Shown in pieces: positions 43,340 to 54,350 of a stretch of 64,000 nt of DNA; positions within the stretch are counted from its first letter, which is position 1; each line of letters begins with the position of its first letter. The notes under the pieces are model-generated. The model was not told where the DNA came from, did not search any database, and worked only from the letters and a program-made list of their open reading frames with translations. Source of the stretch: Cloeon dipterum. Lineage: Eukaryota; Arthropoda; Insecta; Ephemeroptera; Baetidae. A program made the position numbers and the translations under genes. Where the stretch lies: NCBI RefSeq assembly GCF_949628265.1, contig NC_088786.1, positions 38,895,681 to 38,959,680 of the forward strand, written 5' to 3'.

Positions 43340-43750
43340 GTTAGTGTTCGAAGGGGCCAACAGATGGCGCCACCGTATACTTTGGTAGTTTTTTAATTTT
43401 GAAGCACTTCTGCTGCGATTTCAGACTTAATCTTGTCAATGTGCATTCTTCACTTAATTTCCTTTCTTTTGACTGGCTGAAAACCAAAATCGGTCCAGCC
43501 ATTCGCCGTAGAATCGTCGGAAAAGATTTTATATTCCCAAAAATAGTTTTTCACGATTCTACGGCGATTGGCTGAACCGATTTTGGTTTTCAGCACGTCA
43601 AAAGAAAGAAAATTAAGCGAAGAATGCGCAGTACAAAATTCAAGTCTGAATTCGCAGCGGAAGTACCTTAAAATTAAATTAATTACGAAAGTATACAGTG
43701 GCGCTATCCGTTGGCCCCTTCGAACCCTAACGGCTTGTAAACCTGGTGTA
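43340..43750. mobile_element. Family C palindromic MITE, copy C4 (diverged)
   Basis: TTAGTGTTCGAAGGGGCCAA, CAGATGGCGCCACCGTATAC and the inverse GTATACAGTGGCGCTATCCG, with the conserved centre CTGAAAACCAAAATCGG and CCGATTTTGGTTTTCAG. It differs from other copies in both arms, so it belongs to an older or distinct subfamily. Confidence 0.8.
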
Positions 43751-45280
43751 TTATCTGGGAGAAGGGAGGAAGAGAAACGATAAAATTGCTTCGAGAGATA
43801 TGGCGTTCGTCGAAACTGTACAAATAGATTGGAAAACGTACACGGTGTGAATTGCAATAATTATTTAATTTTGAATCACATCGTCCAGCCGCTGCCGCGG
43901 ATTTTTAGAAAGAGAGAGGACTGTCTACAGGCCAATTCAGTGTGTATAATTAATTTTTTTACATATTTTATAAGAATTTTACGTTCATATCAACCATAAA
44001 AGAGAGTGTGTAAAGAGTGTGTGAGTGTGTGGGGCAAAATTCGAAGGTGCGTGGTAGAAATTCATTTTTTTTTGTTTATTTTTGTTTTGAACCGATAGAG
44101 GAGGAGGATTTGTATGTCTCTCAGATTTCAGAACGAGGAGGTAGAAAACAATGGAATAATGACTAAGATAGAGTGTGTTTGTTGAAAGAGAAGAGAATTC
44201 GCTATTTCGAAGGAATAATTTGTTCTCGTTTTTAACCGTGAGTATAAAATTGTTCATCGTCTTCATCTTTTCTCTTAATCTTGTTCTAAGATTGATATGA
44301 GCTTGATTTATAAGGCATGCATATGGCTGGCTTTTAGTAATAAATCCTCTTTTTCTCGTTCTCTTAAACTATTTCCTCATCTCTCTCATTTATAACCCCT
44401 AGACGTACGCTATTTGGTTTTTTTCTTCTTTATTCCTTTACGCTGTAATAATAATAATTAATAATAATTACTTAATTCGTTTCTTCAATACAAAATGGTT
44501 CTTATCCTCAGCAATTTCGTTTTATTTTTAAAAATTGCCTATTAGTTCCGTTAAGCCCCGTGTGTAGTGAGTGCTCACTCGTGTGTGTGTTTCGTGTGTG
44601 TGTGTGTGTACTTATGAATCGGGTCAAGTGTAGTTTCAAATATTTATGTAAAGTGCTGCCGATAAAATTTTAGGTTTAAGTAGAAGTAAGTGCTCGCATG
44701 TTAAGGTAATTTATAACAACAGGAAAAATGAATTTCTAGTGAGATTCTATTCCTTCTTCTTCTTTTTACAATAGAGAGAGTGTTCATGTTCATCGTTCCC
44801 TTGGCGGTTAGAAATTAATCAATGATTGAGCATTCTTTATCAAATTTCAAGAACCTGCTTTTTCATCATTACTGTTTTTTCTTTCTAATTCATATTTGCG
44901 TGTCGTTTAAATGACTATATGTAAATTTTATTTAACACTTTAATACTTGTCAATTGAAATTGGTGATAGCAACCCCTAATCGGTAGAATAACTTTGGATT
45001 ATTTGCACCCTATAACGATTTTATATAACAATATAATTCTCTTTTTATAACTCGTGTGTGTGTGTGTGTGTGTGTTCGTGTGTGGGTGTGGTAAAACTCT
45101 TTTTGCTTTCCTCTGATTTCTTTCGCTTTTTCTTATAAATTCGGAATTGGTTTCTTCTCGTTTGTTTAAAACTGTATCCAAATATTATTATATTTTCTTC
45201 AATCACTACGACGAAGCAGCCTATAGAAATCTTTTAAAACTGTGTGTGTGTGTGTGAGAGTGTGTTGTGTGTGTGTGTGT

Positions 45281-45350
45281 GCTGCCAGGGGGCGTCAAAA
45301 TGGCGGCCGTTTCCCGCCATCTTTTGTCCGGTGCTGCCCCCTGGGCCTAG
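45281..45350. promoter_or_regulatory. Compact convergent CTCF-like / YY1-like motif cluster
   Basis: Order: CTGCCAGGGGGCGTC (CTCF-like, forward), AAAATGGCGGC (YY1-like), CCCGCCATCTTTT (YY1-like, reverse) and GTGCTGCCCCCTGGG (CTCF-like, reverse), in 70 bp. The arrangement is an imperfect palindrome. Motif identity is by eye; arthropod CTCF and YY1/Pho use similar cores. Confidence 0.5.
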
Positions 45351-46132
45351 ACTACAGTTATTCAACGCTAGCGATGGAGAGGACCGTGAGAAAGGTGGGT
45401 GTGTGTAACAATTATAATTATACACATAATCATCCCCTCCGTACCGTGTGGAAAAGTCGAAGCGGACGAAACGACGTGTCGTAAGGCGCCTTTTTGTTTT
45501 AATTTGACCCAACATCAAGCCAACCCGCGCGTTTATCACATTTTATTGCCGAAATTCGCTGGGGAGCTAGGAGAAAAGACACAGCTCTCGACCGAAATTG
45601 TGTATGTGTGTGTGTGTGTCGGAAGGCAAAGAATATTTAGTTTATTATTTAATGGGGTGGGGGGGTGCTGAGTGGGCGTGACGCGCGTAACGCTATTGGC
45701 TATACAAGTCGGAAACGTGGCGGTGCAGGTTGACATTGAGAAGGATGTCCGTTAATGTTGGATCGAGTTCGTTTGGCATTTCTTCTTCTTCTTCTTCTTC
45801 TCTCTCATCGAAACTTGGAAATATAATTTAATATTATATATAAAGTAGCAAGTCTGTACATTTGTATTCGATGGAAGGGGGGCGGGCGTCGGGGGCTCGA
45901 AAAAAGTAATTACACAACTATGTACACAGAACGAAACGATCGACATTATTATTTGGCTTTCTTTCTTTTTGGTGGGTGAGGGGGCGGGGCAGGGGGTGGG
46001 TGGGGTCGGTGATGAGCGCGTGGTTCGTCGGATCGGGGGCCGTCCATCCACTCGACGATGAGAATGACCGTTTTCGTTAACAATCAGTGTGTGGTAATTA
46101 ATCGATTAATTAATTATACATTGGCAGCTGGG

Positions 46133-46275
46133 TCACGGCAACATGACGTGTACCGTGTGTTGGGTGTTGTTGTTGTTGTTGATTAAGGCACGAGTCTTGA
46201 GTAAATAGTCCAGTTTCACTTGCAAATGCTTCTTCTTGTTACCCGAACGTGGAGGCACGGGTGGTGGGAAGGCAC
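46133..46275 (-). CDS. Probable last coding exon of an unidentified minus-strand gene (partial)
   Basis: On the minus strand a clean acceptor (pyrimidine-rich, TTGTTTGCAG) precedes an exon from 46275 down to the stop TGA at 46133-46135. It begins with two bases completing a codon, then 46 residues: AFPPPVPPRSGNKKKHLQVK, a helix-like LDYLLKTRALI, five Asn (CAACAACAAC repeat) and a tail ending HVMLP. PPVPPR fits a class II SH3-binding motif, so the protein may be a signalling or cytoskeletal scaffold, but no family is recognised. Upstream exons are not found between 46.3 and 64 kb; the gene may have a large first-to-last intron or I may be missing exons. The frame upstream of the acceptor is intron. 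Confidence 0.45.
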
Positions 46276-46656
46276 CTGCAAACAAGACACAAAAACACAT
46301 TTGTTTACTCCTCCGCAAGCTTTGGCGACAAAAATAATCAAATGGGGAAGCGCGGTTGTAAAACCATAAAAAGAATAAATTAGACGGAGCAGTTTTTGAG
46401 TGAGTTCGCGGCATTTTTTTTATTCTCTGTATCGATTCGCCCCGGCAATCACATTAACTCGAGCCGGAAGAATCAAATCTCTTTTATAGCCTGGGAACGC
46501 CGGCAGCTGGATTTAAAATTGCGACGTTGATGATGATGATGGCGGGTTTTTTTCAGGATTATTTCGTAACACCCTCTGCCATCTAGATTGAATATTGAAA
46601 ATCGGATCAGATACACGAGTAAAACAATAATAATTTTTCTGTCCGAAACAGATTTG
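46276..46656 (-). other. Putative intron of the minus-strand gene
   Basis: Directly upstream (minus sense) of the acceptor. Contains GATGATGATGATGG near 46529. No further exon seen. Confidence 0.35.
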
Positions 46657-47086
46657 GAATTCACCAGTTGTATAAACCGTAAGTGTTCGAAACCGCCAAC
46701 AGATGGCGCCACCGTAGACTTTCGATTTTAAGGCACTTCCGCTGCGATTTCAGACTCAATCTAGCTACTGTGCATTCTTCAATTAATTTGCTATTTTTTG
46801 ACGTGCTGAAAACCAAAATCGGTTCAGCCAATCGCCGTAGAATCGTGAAAAACTATTTTTTGAAATAAAAAAATCTTTTCCAACGTTTCTACGGCGAATG
46901 GCTGAACCGATTTTGGTTTTCAGCACGTCAAAAAATAGCAAATTAATTAAAAAAAAGCAAAATAGCTAAATTGAGTCTGAAATCACAGCGGAAATGCCTT
47001 AAAACCGCTTAAAACAAAAATTTTAAGAAAGTCTGTGGTTGCGCCATCTGTTGGCGGCTTCAATAACTAAGGGTTTATGCAACTGG
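46657..47086. mobile_element. Family C palindromic MITE, copy C5
   Basis: Opens TTCACCAGTTGTATAAACCG and closes GGGTTTATGCAACTGGTC. Left arm GGCGCCACCGTAGAC type, right arm GTCTGTGGTTGCGCC type. Family E-like TTTGAATCCTAAGGAATCAT follows directly. Confidence 0.9.
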
Positions 47087-47693
47087 TCTCAAAAAGCCAA
47101 TTTTGGCTTCATTTGAATCCTAAGGAATCATTTCATGCGTTCGCAGCAAGAATAAATAAATCCTTGTTAATGGTTAAAAAAAATAAATTTTCAACGTTGA
47201 TTCAATCATTAATAAGCGTTGATTACTGTTGTAATAATTATCTGGCGAGGCGAAAATATCGAGAAAAAAGAGCTGCTTCCGGACGAAAAACAATCTCGGC
47301 GTCAGCGCCGACAGCTCTTTTTTTCTCATTCTTTCTATTTTTACCCACCCGGTGACGGACGGAAATGAAAACAATGGAGCCGCCGCACAAAATCGACCGC
47401 TTATCAACGCGCAGCCGAGAGAAAGAATCATTTCTTTCTGATCACGCAGGCAGCACGTCATTACTCGGCGCCGGCCACAATATATATTGACGTGTTTAAA
47501 CCGGAATCAGTTGAGAGGATGGATGGATGGATGGATAGCTCGGCGGCCTAATATATGCGGGTCAAGATTGATTTTCACCACCTCTCGTGTGTATCAAATT
47601 ATCCGGGGCCAGAGGCAAACCGCTTGCCTTATAATTTATAATAGCCGAACATGCATACCCTCGTGATACCAGAGGGAAGCCCTGTTTTCTCAC
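47087..47693. other. Family E tail then unique island, no gene
   Basis: 47.09-47.16 kb is the E-tail. 47.2-47.69 kb is unique with GGATGGATGGATGGAT near 47517 and CACAATATATATTGACGTG near 47477. No exon supported. Confidence 0.35.
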
Positions 47694-48112
47694 AAAATTG
47701 AATTTTTCTGGTTACGCCCCCTATTTTTAGCAAAGGAAATTAATTGAGCACTTCCGGGGTGGGAAAAATTATGGAAATTTAATTGTGAGAAGATAAAAAA
47801 TAGTTCTTTTGAGTCTTGAAAGTTATTTTTTATTTTTTAAAAAATTGCAGATTTTCGAAAGGGGTGTGTGTTTGGCCTGATTAAAATTCAGCAGTTTTAA
47901 GTAGCGACAAAAACTGCCTAAATTCAGAAAGCTGATTAAATTTCCAGTTTTTCTCCTATTGAACAAATTTTCCTCAAATTCACCATTTTCTCACAAAACG
48001 CGTCTGAAAGTTTCAACTGGCCGTTGGAAAACCTTTAATTATTTTTAGGGAATAATTAAAATACCCAAAATTGAGTTAATTTATTGGAGAATCACCTCAG
48101 CAAATAAAATTT
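47694..48112 (+). repeat. Family F dispersed repeat, intact copy
   Basis: From GGTTACGCCCCCTATTTTTA through GAGTCTTGAAAGTTATTTTT, TCGAAAGGGGTGTGTGTTTG and GTTTCAACTGGCCGTTGG. Used here as the reference for the split copy at 36.3/38.6 kb. Confidence 0.8.
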
Positions 48113-48531
48113 TCATTTTATTAATTTTTAGGTGCTGAACCCTGACTGCCGCCATCTTGGATTTACGACCAAAAACAACTCAATTGTGTTCTCCCCTTGA
48201 TTTATTTTTTCGGCTCATTTTATCTTGCGACAGGAGAGCGTATTGTGTTTCTATTTTGGGCGAGAGTGCGGTGGCCCGCGCGGTGTGTCGCCGAGGGATC
48301 GTGCGGCGGGCGGGCGAGCACGTGGAGGCCTAGTAGTAGTAGCAGAGCGAGTGTAGTGGCAGTGGTGGTGGTGGTGGTGGTAGTGGTAGTAGTGGCCCTT
48401 TCAAAGAGCACCACCGCTTTTCTGCTTCAAAAGCACAGCATGTGCAAACTCTTGACACATGGTAATTGCCGCCCGCCCGCCCGCCCCAGTCCATTGAACG
48501 ACCGATTTTGACTCTTTCGTTGTTTGCCAAA
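48113..48531. other. Unique GC-rich island with a GGT-type microsatellite
   Basis: GTGGTGGTGGTGGTGGTAG near 48364 gives poly-Val or poly-Thr in translation and should not be read as protein. GCCCGCCCGCCCGCCCC near 48470. No splice-supported exon. Confidence 0.4.
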
Positions 48532-48700
48532 GAGAGTTTTAATTTTCGCTGACATTTTTATAAGCGCTTGCCGCGCCGGTCTTAGTCTGGATTTGAATAA
48601 AAAGCGGCACAATGGGCTCGTGACGGAAATAAAGAGCCTTTTCACCGCCTCTTATGCATTCTCCGTTGGAGAAAGGGTTATTTAAACGTATTTTGTTCAG
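48532..48700 (+). repeat. Left copy of a direct duplication flanking array G2
   Basis: AGAGTTTTAATTTTCGCTGA, TTTGAATAAAAAGCGGCACA, ATGGGCTCGTGACGGAAATA and the TTATGCATTCTCCG region recur in the same order at 49926-50130. Confidence 0.75.
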
Positions 48701-49915
48701 TGAGATCGCTAAATGACGAGTTTTTTTCACAGAATTTTAAATAAAGGGGCGTGGCTGGGATGCAAGGAGAAGAGTTCTCGACTTTTAACGGTTTTGCACC
48801 GATACTTTTGTGGAAAAAAAATCAAGTAAGAAGCCTCGGGACTCTTCAGGAATTTGAAAATGGGGCGTGGCAGAGGTGTAAGGAACTGAGTATTGGATTT
48901 TTGACAGGAAGAACCTCAACTAAAATATCAAGAAATCTTGAAGGAAGCCTCGTGACTCACAGGAGATTGCAAAAAGGCGTTATTTTTTAAAAGAATTTTA
49001 AAAAAGGGGCGTGGCAGGGGTGTAGGGAGAAGAGTTCCTTGACTATTAACGGTTTGCACCGGTCATTTTGCAGTAAAAGCCTTGAAGGAAGTCTCGGGAC
49101 TGTTCAGGAATTTGTAAATGGGGCGTGGCAGGGGTGTAAGGATAAGAGTTCTCGACTTTTCACGGTTTGGCCTGGACTTTTGCAGAAATAATCTAGAAGG
49201 AAGCCTCGTGACTCACAAGAGAATACCAAAAGCCGATATTTTATTGAAATTAATTTAAAAAAGGGGCGTGGCAGGGGTGTAAGGAACAGAGTTTTCAACT
49301 TTTAGCGGTTTGCACTGGCACTTAAGCAGAAATAATGTTGAAAGAAGCCTCAGGATAGTCAGGACTCTTCACGACTTTGTAAATGGGGCGTGGCAGGGGT
49401 GGAAGGAACAGAGTTTTGGGGTTTTTTCACTAGCAATTGGGAAGAATCTCGACTGAAATATCAAGAATTCTCGAAAGAAGCCTCAGGACCAACAGGAGGA
49501 AGAGTTTTTTTTGGAAATAATTATAAAAAAGGGGCGTGGCAGGGGTGTAAGGAGAAGAGTTCTCGACTTTAAACGGTTTGCACCGGCACTTTAGCTGAAA
49601 AAAATCTTGAAGGATGCCTCGGGATCCACAGGAGATTAAAAAAATGACGTGATTTATTGTAAGAATTTTAAAAAGGGGACGTGGCTGGGGTGTAAGGATA
49701 GGAGTTATTGACATTAAATGGTTTGCACCGGCACTTTTTCAGAAAATTTCTTGAAGGAAGCCTCGGGAATCTTCAGTAATTTGAAAATGGGGCGTGGCAG
49801 GGTTGTAAGAAACAGAGTTTTGGATTTTTGACAGGAAGAACCTCGACTGAAATATCAATTAGTTGTGCGTTCAGTTGAAATCAAACTGTTTTTTTTCCTC
49901 AAGGACAAAGTAAAA
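48701..49915 (+). repeat. Family G minisatellite, array 2
   Basis: Nine GGCGTGG-type cores at about 48748, 48864, 49008, 49122, 49265, 49387, 49533, 49677 and 49791. Spacings are 116, 144, 114, 143, 122, 146, 144 and 114: mostly alternating long and short, with one phase slip. The end (TGAAATATCAATTAGTTGTG and on) matches the end of array 1 at 42.14 kb. Confidence 0.9.
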
Positions 49916-49925
49916 AAGAAACGAG

Positions 49926-50130
49926 CCAAAGAGAGTTTTAATTTTCGCTGACATTTTTTATAAGCGGTGGCGGGGTGGATTTGAATAAAAGCGGCACAAT
50001 GGGGTCGTGACGGAAATAAAGAGCGCGCTTGCTGCCTGCCCTTTTCATCGCCTGCCTCTTCTCTGCATTCTCCGGCAGAGAGAAAGAAAGAAAGAAAGAA
50101 AGAAAGAGTAAGTTAATTAAACTTATTTTG
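49926..50130 (+). repeat. Right copy of the direct duplication flanking array G2
   Basis: Same order of blocks as 48532-48700, with an added run of AAAGAAAGAAAGAAAGAAAG near 50084 where the left copy has GAGAAAGGG. Confidence 0.75.
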
Positions 50131-50815
50131 CACAAAGAGCAGATGTTTTTGCGCCTCGTCTCGCGGATGAGTCGTTTTTTGTTGCAGAAAATTATTATTT
50201 TATATATTTTCTCGGCGCGGCAGAGGATTTTGATTCATTGCGGTTGTAAACTTGGCAGCAGACTAACCAAAGTAAAAAGCAAGAAAACGTCCGTACGTCC
50301 GACAAACCGGTTTTTGCGGTTCGCAGACGTGCACAGTTGCACACGGCGGAACGCTTGCCAAAAATCAGGTCCCGCGGCCAAATTTACGAGCGTTTTGAGC
50401 CGCGTGATTGCGAGCGTCCCCAAAGTGCTTTTTAATTGCGCACGCCAGCGGCAGGCGCAGCGTGCTCGCGAATTTATTACTCGCCGCCCGCTCTGCAGCA
50501 TAAATTACGTTCTTAATTATAATTAAGGCAGGTCGAGGAGCAAGCGTTTCATCTCTCTCATCTCACCCTCATGCGAAAAAGGACCACCCACTTGATCCGC
50601 CAGCCGCCACCGCCAGCCCGGCCCGCCACGGCCCGCCACGATAAACACGACCCGAGCCCGAACCAAGCCAGAAATTAATTAGCCATGTGCGAAAAACCGA
50701 TTGTTGATAATTTTTTTAAAGCTTGGTTAAGTTTGTATACGTTTACATTCGTCCAAAATAGATTTTTTATTACTTTGTCGATTATTTTCTAAAAAAAACA
50801 AGGATTTTTTTCAAT
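50131..50815. other. Unique GC-rich island, no gene
   Basis: 50.2-50.7 kb is GC-rich with CCGTACGTCCG near 50291 and a doubled GGCCCGCCACG near 50620. The plus frame 50029-50526 has no recognisable domain. Confidence 0.35.
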
Positions 50816-52270
50816 ATCCGCGGTTTTAAATGGTAGCCACGCCCCTTTTTTAAATTTCTAAGCAGAAAAACTCCCTATAAATCTATTATTAAAGTTTCCT
50901 TCAATTCATTTACCCTTTCTGCAGCTTTTATTGATTGATTTAGTCCCAAATTAATTAATTAAAAAGGAAAATTGATTTTTAAATTAATTTTTCCTTTGAA
51001 TGAAACAATAAAATATTTTTAATATAATATTAGCTGTTTTATTAACTTTCATTTAAGTCGAAAACTGATTTCTTTTTGTTTAAATTTACCATATTTCAAA
51101 TCTGCGCGGGTTTTACTCGCTGCCGCGCCCCCTTTTTAAAATTCCTAAACAACAAAACTCCCTTTACATCTATTATTCAAGTTTATTTCGATTTATTCAC
51201 CTTTTCTGCAGCTCTTATTGATTGGTTTAGCCCCAAATTTATTAAATAAAACGCTTAAAAAGATATATTGACTCTCAGCCACACCCCTTTTTAAAAATTT
51301 CAAAGCAACAAAACTCCCTCTTCATCCATTATTATAGTTTCTTTCGTTTTATTAATTGTTTTATTAGTTTCTGCAGCTTTTATTGATTGATTTAGTCCCA
51401 AATTAATTATTTAAAAAGGTAAATTACGGTTGAAATTGATTTTTAAATAAATTTTCCCTTTGTAGGATGCACTAAAATATTTTTAAAGGATGTGAATATA
51501 ATATTAGCTGTTTTAAAATGCATGAAATTTCATTTAAGTCGAAACGGAACAATTTTTTTGGGCACCAATTCACCAAATTTCTAATCTGCGCGGGTTTTAA
51601 ACCCTGCCACGCCCCCTTTTTAAAATTTCTAAGCTGCACAACTCGTTCTACATCTTTTATTAAGGTTTCCTTTGATTTATTCATCCTTTCTGCAGCTTTG
51701 TTGATTGATTTAATCCAAAATTAATTAATTAAAAAGATAAATTACGTTTCCTGTTGATTTTTAAGTTAATTTTTCCATTGTAGGCCACAATAAAATATTT
51801 TTAAGGATGTGAATTTCATGCAGCTGTCTTTAATTATGCATTAACTTTGATTTTAATTGAAAACTAGTTTCAAAATAACCAAATTTCAAATTTTAAAATA
51901 TTAATTTTAAATCTGCGCGGGTTTTAATCCCTGCCACGCCCCATTTTTAAAATTTCTAACAATAAGCAGCACAACTCTACATCTTTTATTAAGGTTTCCT
52001 TTGATTTATTCATCCTTTCTGGGGCTTTTTTTATTGATTTAATCCCGAATTAATTAATTTAAAAAAAATAAAAACGGCTCTAATTGATTTTTTAATTAAT
52101 TTTTCCTGTGCAAAAAAGCAATTTTGAGGATTTAAATATTGTTTAGCTGTTTTAAATTGTATAAATTGATTTATTTTGTTCAAATTTCCAATTTTACAAC
52201 ATTAATTTTAAATCTGCGCGGGATTTACTCTCTGCCACGCCCCCTTTTTAAAATAACTACGCACCAAACC
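50816..52270 (+). repeat. Family H tandem array, about 300-330-bp units
   Basis: Recurring blocks: AAATCTGCGCGGGTTTTAAT, CCTGCCACGCCCCCTTTTTA, TTTCTGCAGCTTTTATTGAT and CCCAAATTAATTAATTAAAA. TCTGCGCGGG starts near 51101, 51585, 51912 and 52213; the CCACGCCCC-type block adds members near 50837 and 51280, so there are five or six units, some shortened. Confidence 0.85.
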
Positions 52271-53025
52271 TTTTCCTGCATCTCCTTTAGGCTATTTTTA
52301 TGATTTGTTTTTCGTAAATTTGTCCAAATGAAAAAATTATCGATTTAAAGAAGCAATAAAATAGTTTTTGTCCTTCGAAATATGATTTTTCGCCCATATA
52401 TTAATTACAGACGCACCGATTTTTGCTCGAGTTGAAAGCAAGCCAGGCACGTGACACTCTCGAGAGTGATTGATGTCGCTTTTTCTTCCCTCTGGCTCGG
52501 ACAGAATGGTCGTGACGTCAGCCCGGGGCGTAAATTTCGGCGTCGAAGGAAAGGAAAATAATGATTCTTCACCGCATCCAGCTCGAATTTTCGGAATTTT
52601 CCATTTGTCAGTCTATTTCGTTCTTTAATTTAAATTCACTGTCCAGATGCAGCGAAAGAGAAAGAGGACACCGAGAAATAATGTAAAAAGTCGCATTTCT
52701 TTGAAACCCGACACTCTGGTGTACAAACAACCTATTTATATGTGTACACTCGAAAAAGGGCTGGCTGCGAAGCAGACGAGTGGCAGTCGGACGGCCAATT
52801 TGTTTCTTTTCGCGCGCGCCAGACGGCTGCATACACGTGTCCACGTCATTGTCATCCTACATTTTTCGAGCAAGTAAGTGCGTCCTCCGCTGTTGCCGCG
52901 CCCATTAATCCGCGCTTTTACGCTGCCAACACCAGCAGGCCTTTTTATTCGGTGCACAGAGTGCAAAATAACGCGGGAAAATCGACTAAAAATAATTTTA
53001 TTGCTCTGCGCCTGCAGAAGTTGGT
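52271..53025. other. Unique region with donor-like site, no gene
   Basis: 52.39-53.02 kb has a GC-rich island with CACGTGACACTCTCGAGAG near 52448 and CGTGACGTCAGCCC near 52511, and a donor-like AGCAA|GTAAGTGCG near 52870. A 5' exon is conceivable but unsupported by any partner. Confidence 0.35.
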
Positions 53026-53610
53026 AGTCAGGCTTTCCGCCGGACATTTCGGACAGGCGCGTTGCCTAAATCTTAATTTTTAAGGGAAATATTACCACGG
53101 AGAGCCTGTTTTAATTCCCGCCAGTCAGAAGACAATATGGAGTCGAATATTCGCCCATTTCGAAGCTGCGCAGTAGACTTGTGCGCATCTGAAGCATGCG
53201 CAGTACGTTCAGATCGCATCTTCATCTCACAGGGAGGCTGAAACTCATTACTGCGCATGCGTGAACCAATTTAAAACCTTCTGCGCAGTCGTAATTCCCA
53301 TCAAGGGCCCGGGTTGCGATCTGTGTTGGTTTCCCGCCGGTCAGAATTCAATATTGCGTCGAAATAATGGAGGCCAATCAGGAGACGGTCCAGCAGCCAA
53401 TCAGAAGCGTCAAAAAAGGGGCGTGTCGACCTGATAATTTCATTCCCGCGTATTTATTTACATTTCTATCAGCCTGATGTGCCATCTAACGGTCGATTCA
53501 CCAATTACCGGGATAATCAGCTGTTAATAAAATCAAAAACATTCAAATTTCCCGCCGTACTCTACCAGACGCCATATTTGCGCGTCACGTGAATTCGGCC
53601 CCCTGTGAAT
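53026..53610 (+). mobile_element. Family B element, copy B6
   Basis: Starts with a tip (53026-53100) that reappears as reverse complement at the window end (63926-64000) with about two differences in 75 bp. Then one head module (CTGCGCATGCGTGAACC near 53250) and a tail (GGCCAATCAGGAGACGGTCC, GGGGCGTGTCGACC, ATGTGCCATCTAACGGTCGA). Confidence 0.85.
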
Positions 53611-54129
53611 TTAACCGTAAAAACGTCAAGATTTTTTCAATTTTAAATTTTCATCTTTAATTATCGAGATTTTTAGCGTGGGATTAAGTTTGAAACCCGA
53701 TTTTCAGTCGAATCTAAAAGCAGCAAAGAGCATTAGAACTGCTTTTTCCCGATGATTCAGTTCCTGATTTAAACAAACGGCGCGGAGACAGTGAGCGTGA
53801 TTAGCAGACAATTTATTTCGGTCTTTGTGGCTCACTCGTGGCCAGACGCGTGTGTCTGCGCCGCTTTCACATCAGCACACAGAATAAATTCAGCAAAAGC
53901 CGCTCGCTCGCTTGCTTTTCAGCGGCGACGATCGCAAAAAAAGAAGAAGAAGAAGCGAAATGCGCTCTGTAGACGAAAGGAAGAGCAATAATAATTGCAA
54001 AAAATAAGATAGTCTGCGAATCATGAGACGGAAATTCGTGCCCTTCTTTGGTTTTTTCTCTCTTTAAATAATTAAAAATAAATTAAGAGAGATTCTAGAA
54101 TAAATTAAATTAATTTTGGGCGTTTCGAT
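53611..54129. other. Unique region, no gene
   Basis: 53.76-54.0 kb is GC-richer with AAAAAGAAGAAGAAGAAGCG near 53937. The flanks are AT-rich. Confidence 0.35.
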
Positions 54130-54350
54130 TTTTCCCAAAAAATTTTTTCAGACGAATTTTGTGCGAAAATGGTCAATTTGAGAAACATTTGCTCAATAGG
54201 AAAAAAACTGGAAATTTAATCAGCTTTCTGAATTTAGGCAGTTTTTGACGCTACTATCAACTGCTGAATTTTAATCAGGCCAAACACAAACCCCTTTCGA
54301 AAATCTGCAAATTTTGAAAAAATTAAAAATAACTTTCAAGACTCAAAATT
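54130..54350 (-). repeat. Family F repeat, partial, inverted
   Basis: CAGACGAATTTTGTGCGAAA, CTGGAAATTTAATCAGC and AACACAAACCCCTTTCGAAA are reverse complements of the family F order. Confidence 0.8.

Larger units (their letters stand above)
42131..46132 (-). other. Probable long 3' untranslated region of the minus-strand gene
   Basis: Follows the stop codon of the minus-strand exon at 46133-46275. Four kilobases of AT-rich, mostly unique sequence, with TG runs on the plus strand (CA on the minus-strand transcript) near 42.40, 43.31, 44.58, 45.05, 45.24 and 45.60 kb and no CA runs on the plus strand. Minus-strand TGTAAATA, a Pumilio-type element, occurs near 42671 and 42718. TTTATT at 42451-42460 gives minus-strand AATAAA hexamers that could end the transcript. 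A diverged family C element sits at 43.3-43.75 kb. No open frame here is convincing on either strand. Confidence 0.4.

Noticed and set aside
45399..45671. Plus-strand 90-residue frame in the TG-rich region
   Set aside because: Built partly on TG repeats; no domain or splice signal, and it overlaps the putative minus-strand 3' untranslated region.
48197..48511. Frame with a run of ten or more valines
   Set aside because: Translation of a GTG/GGT microsatellite.
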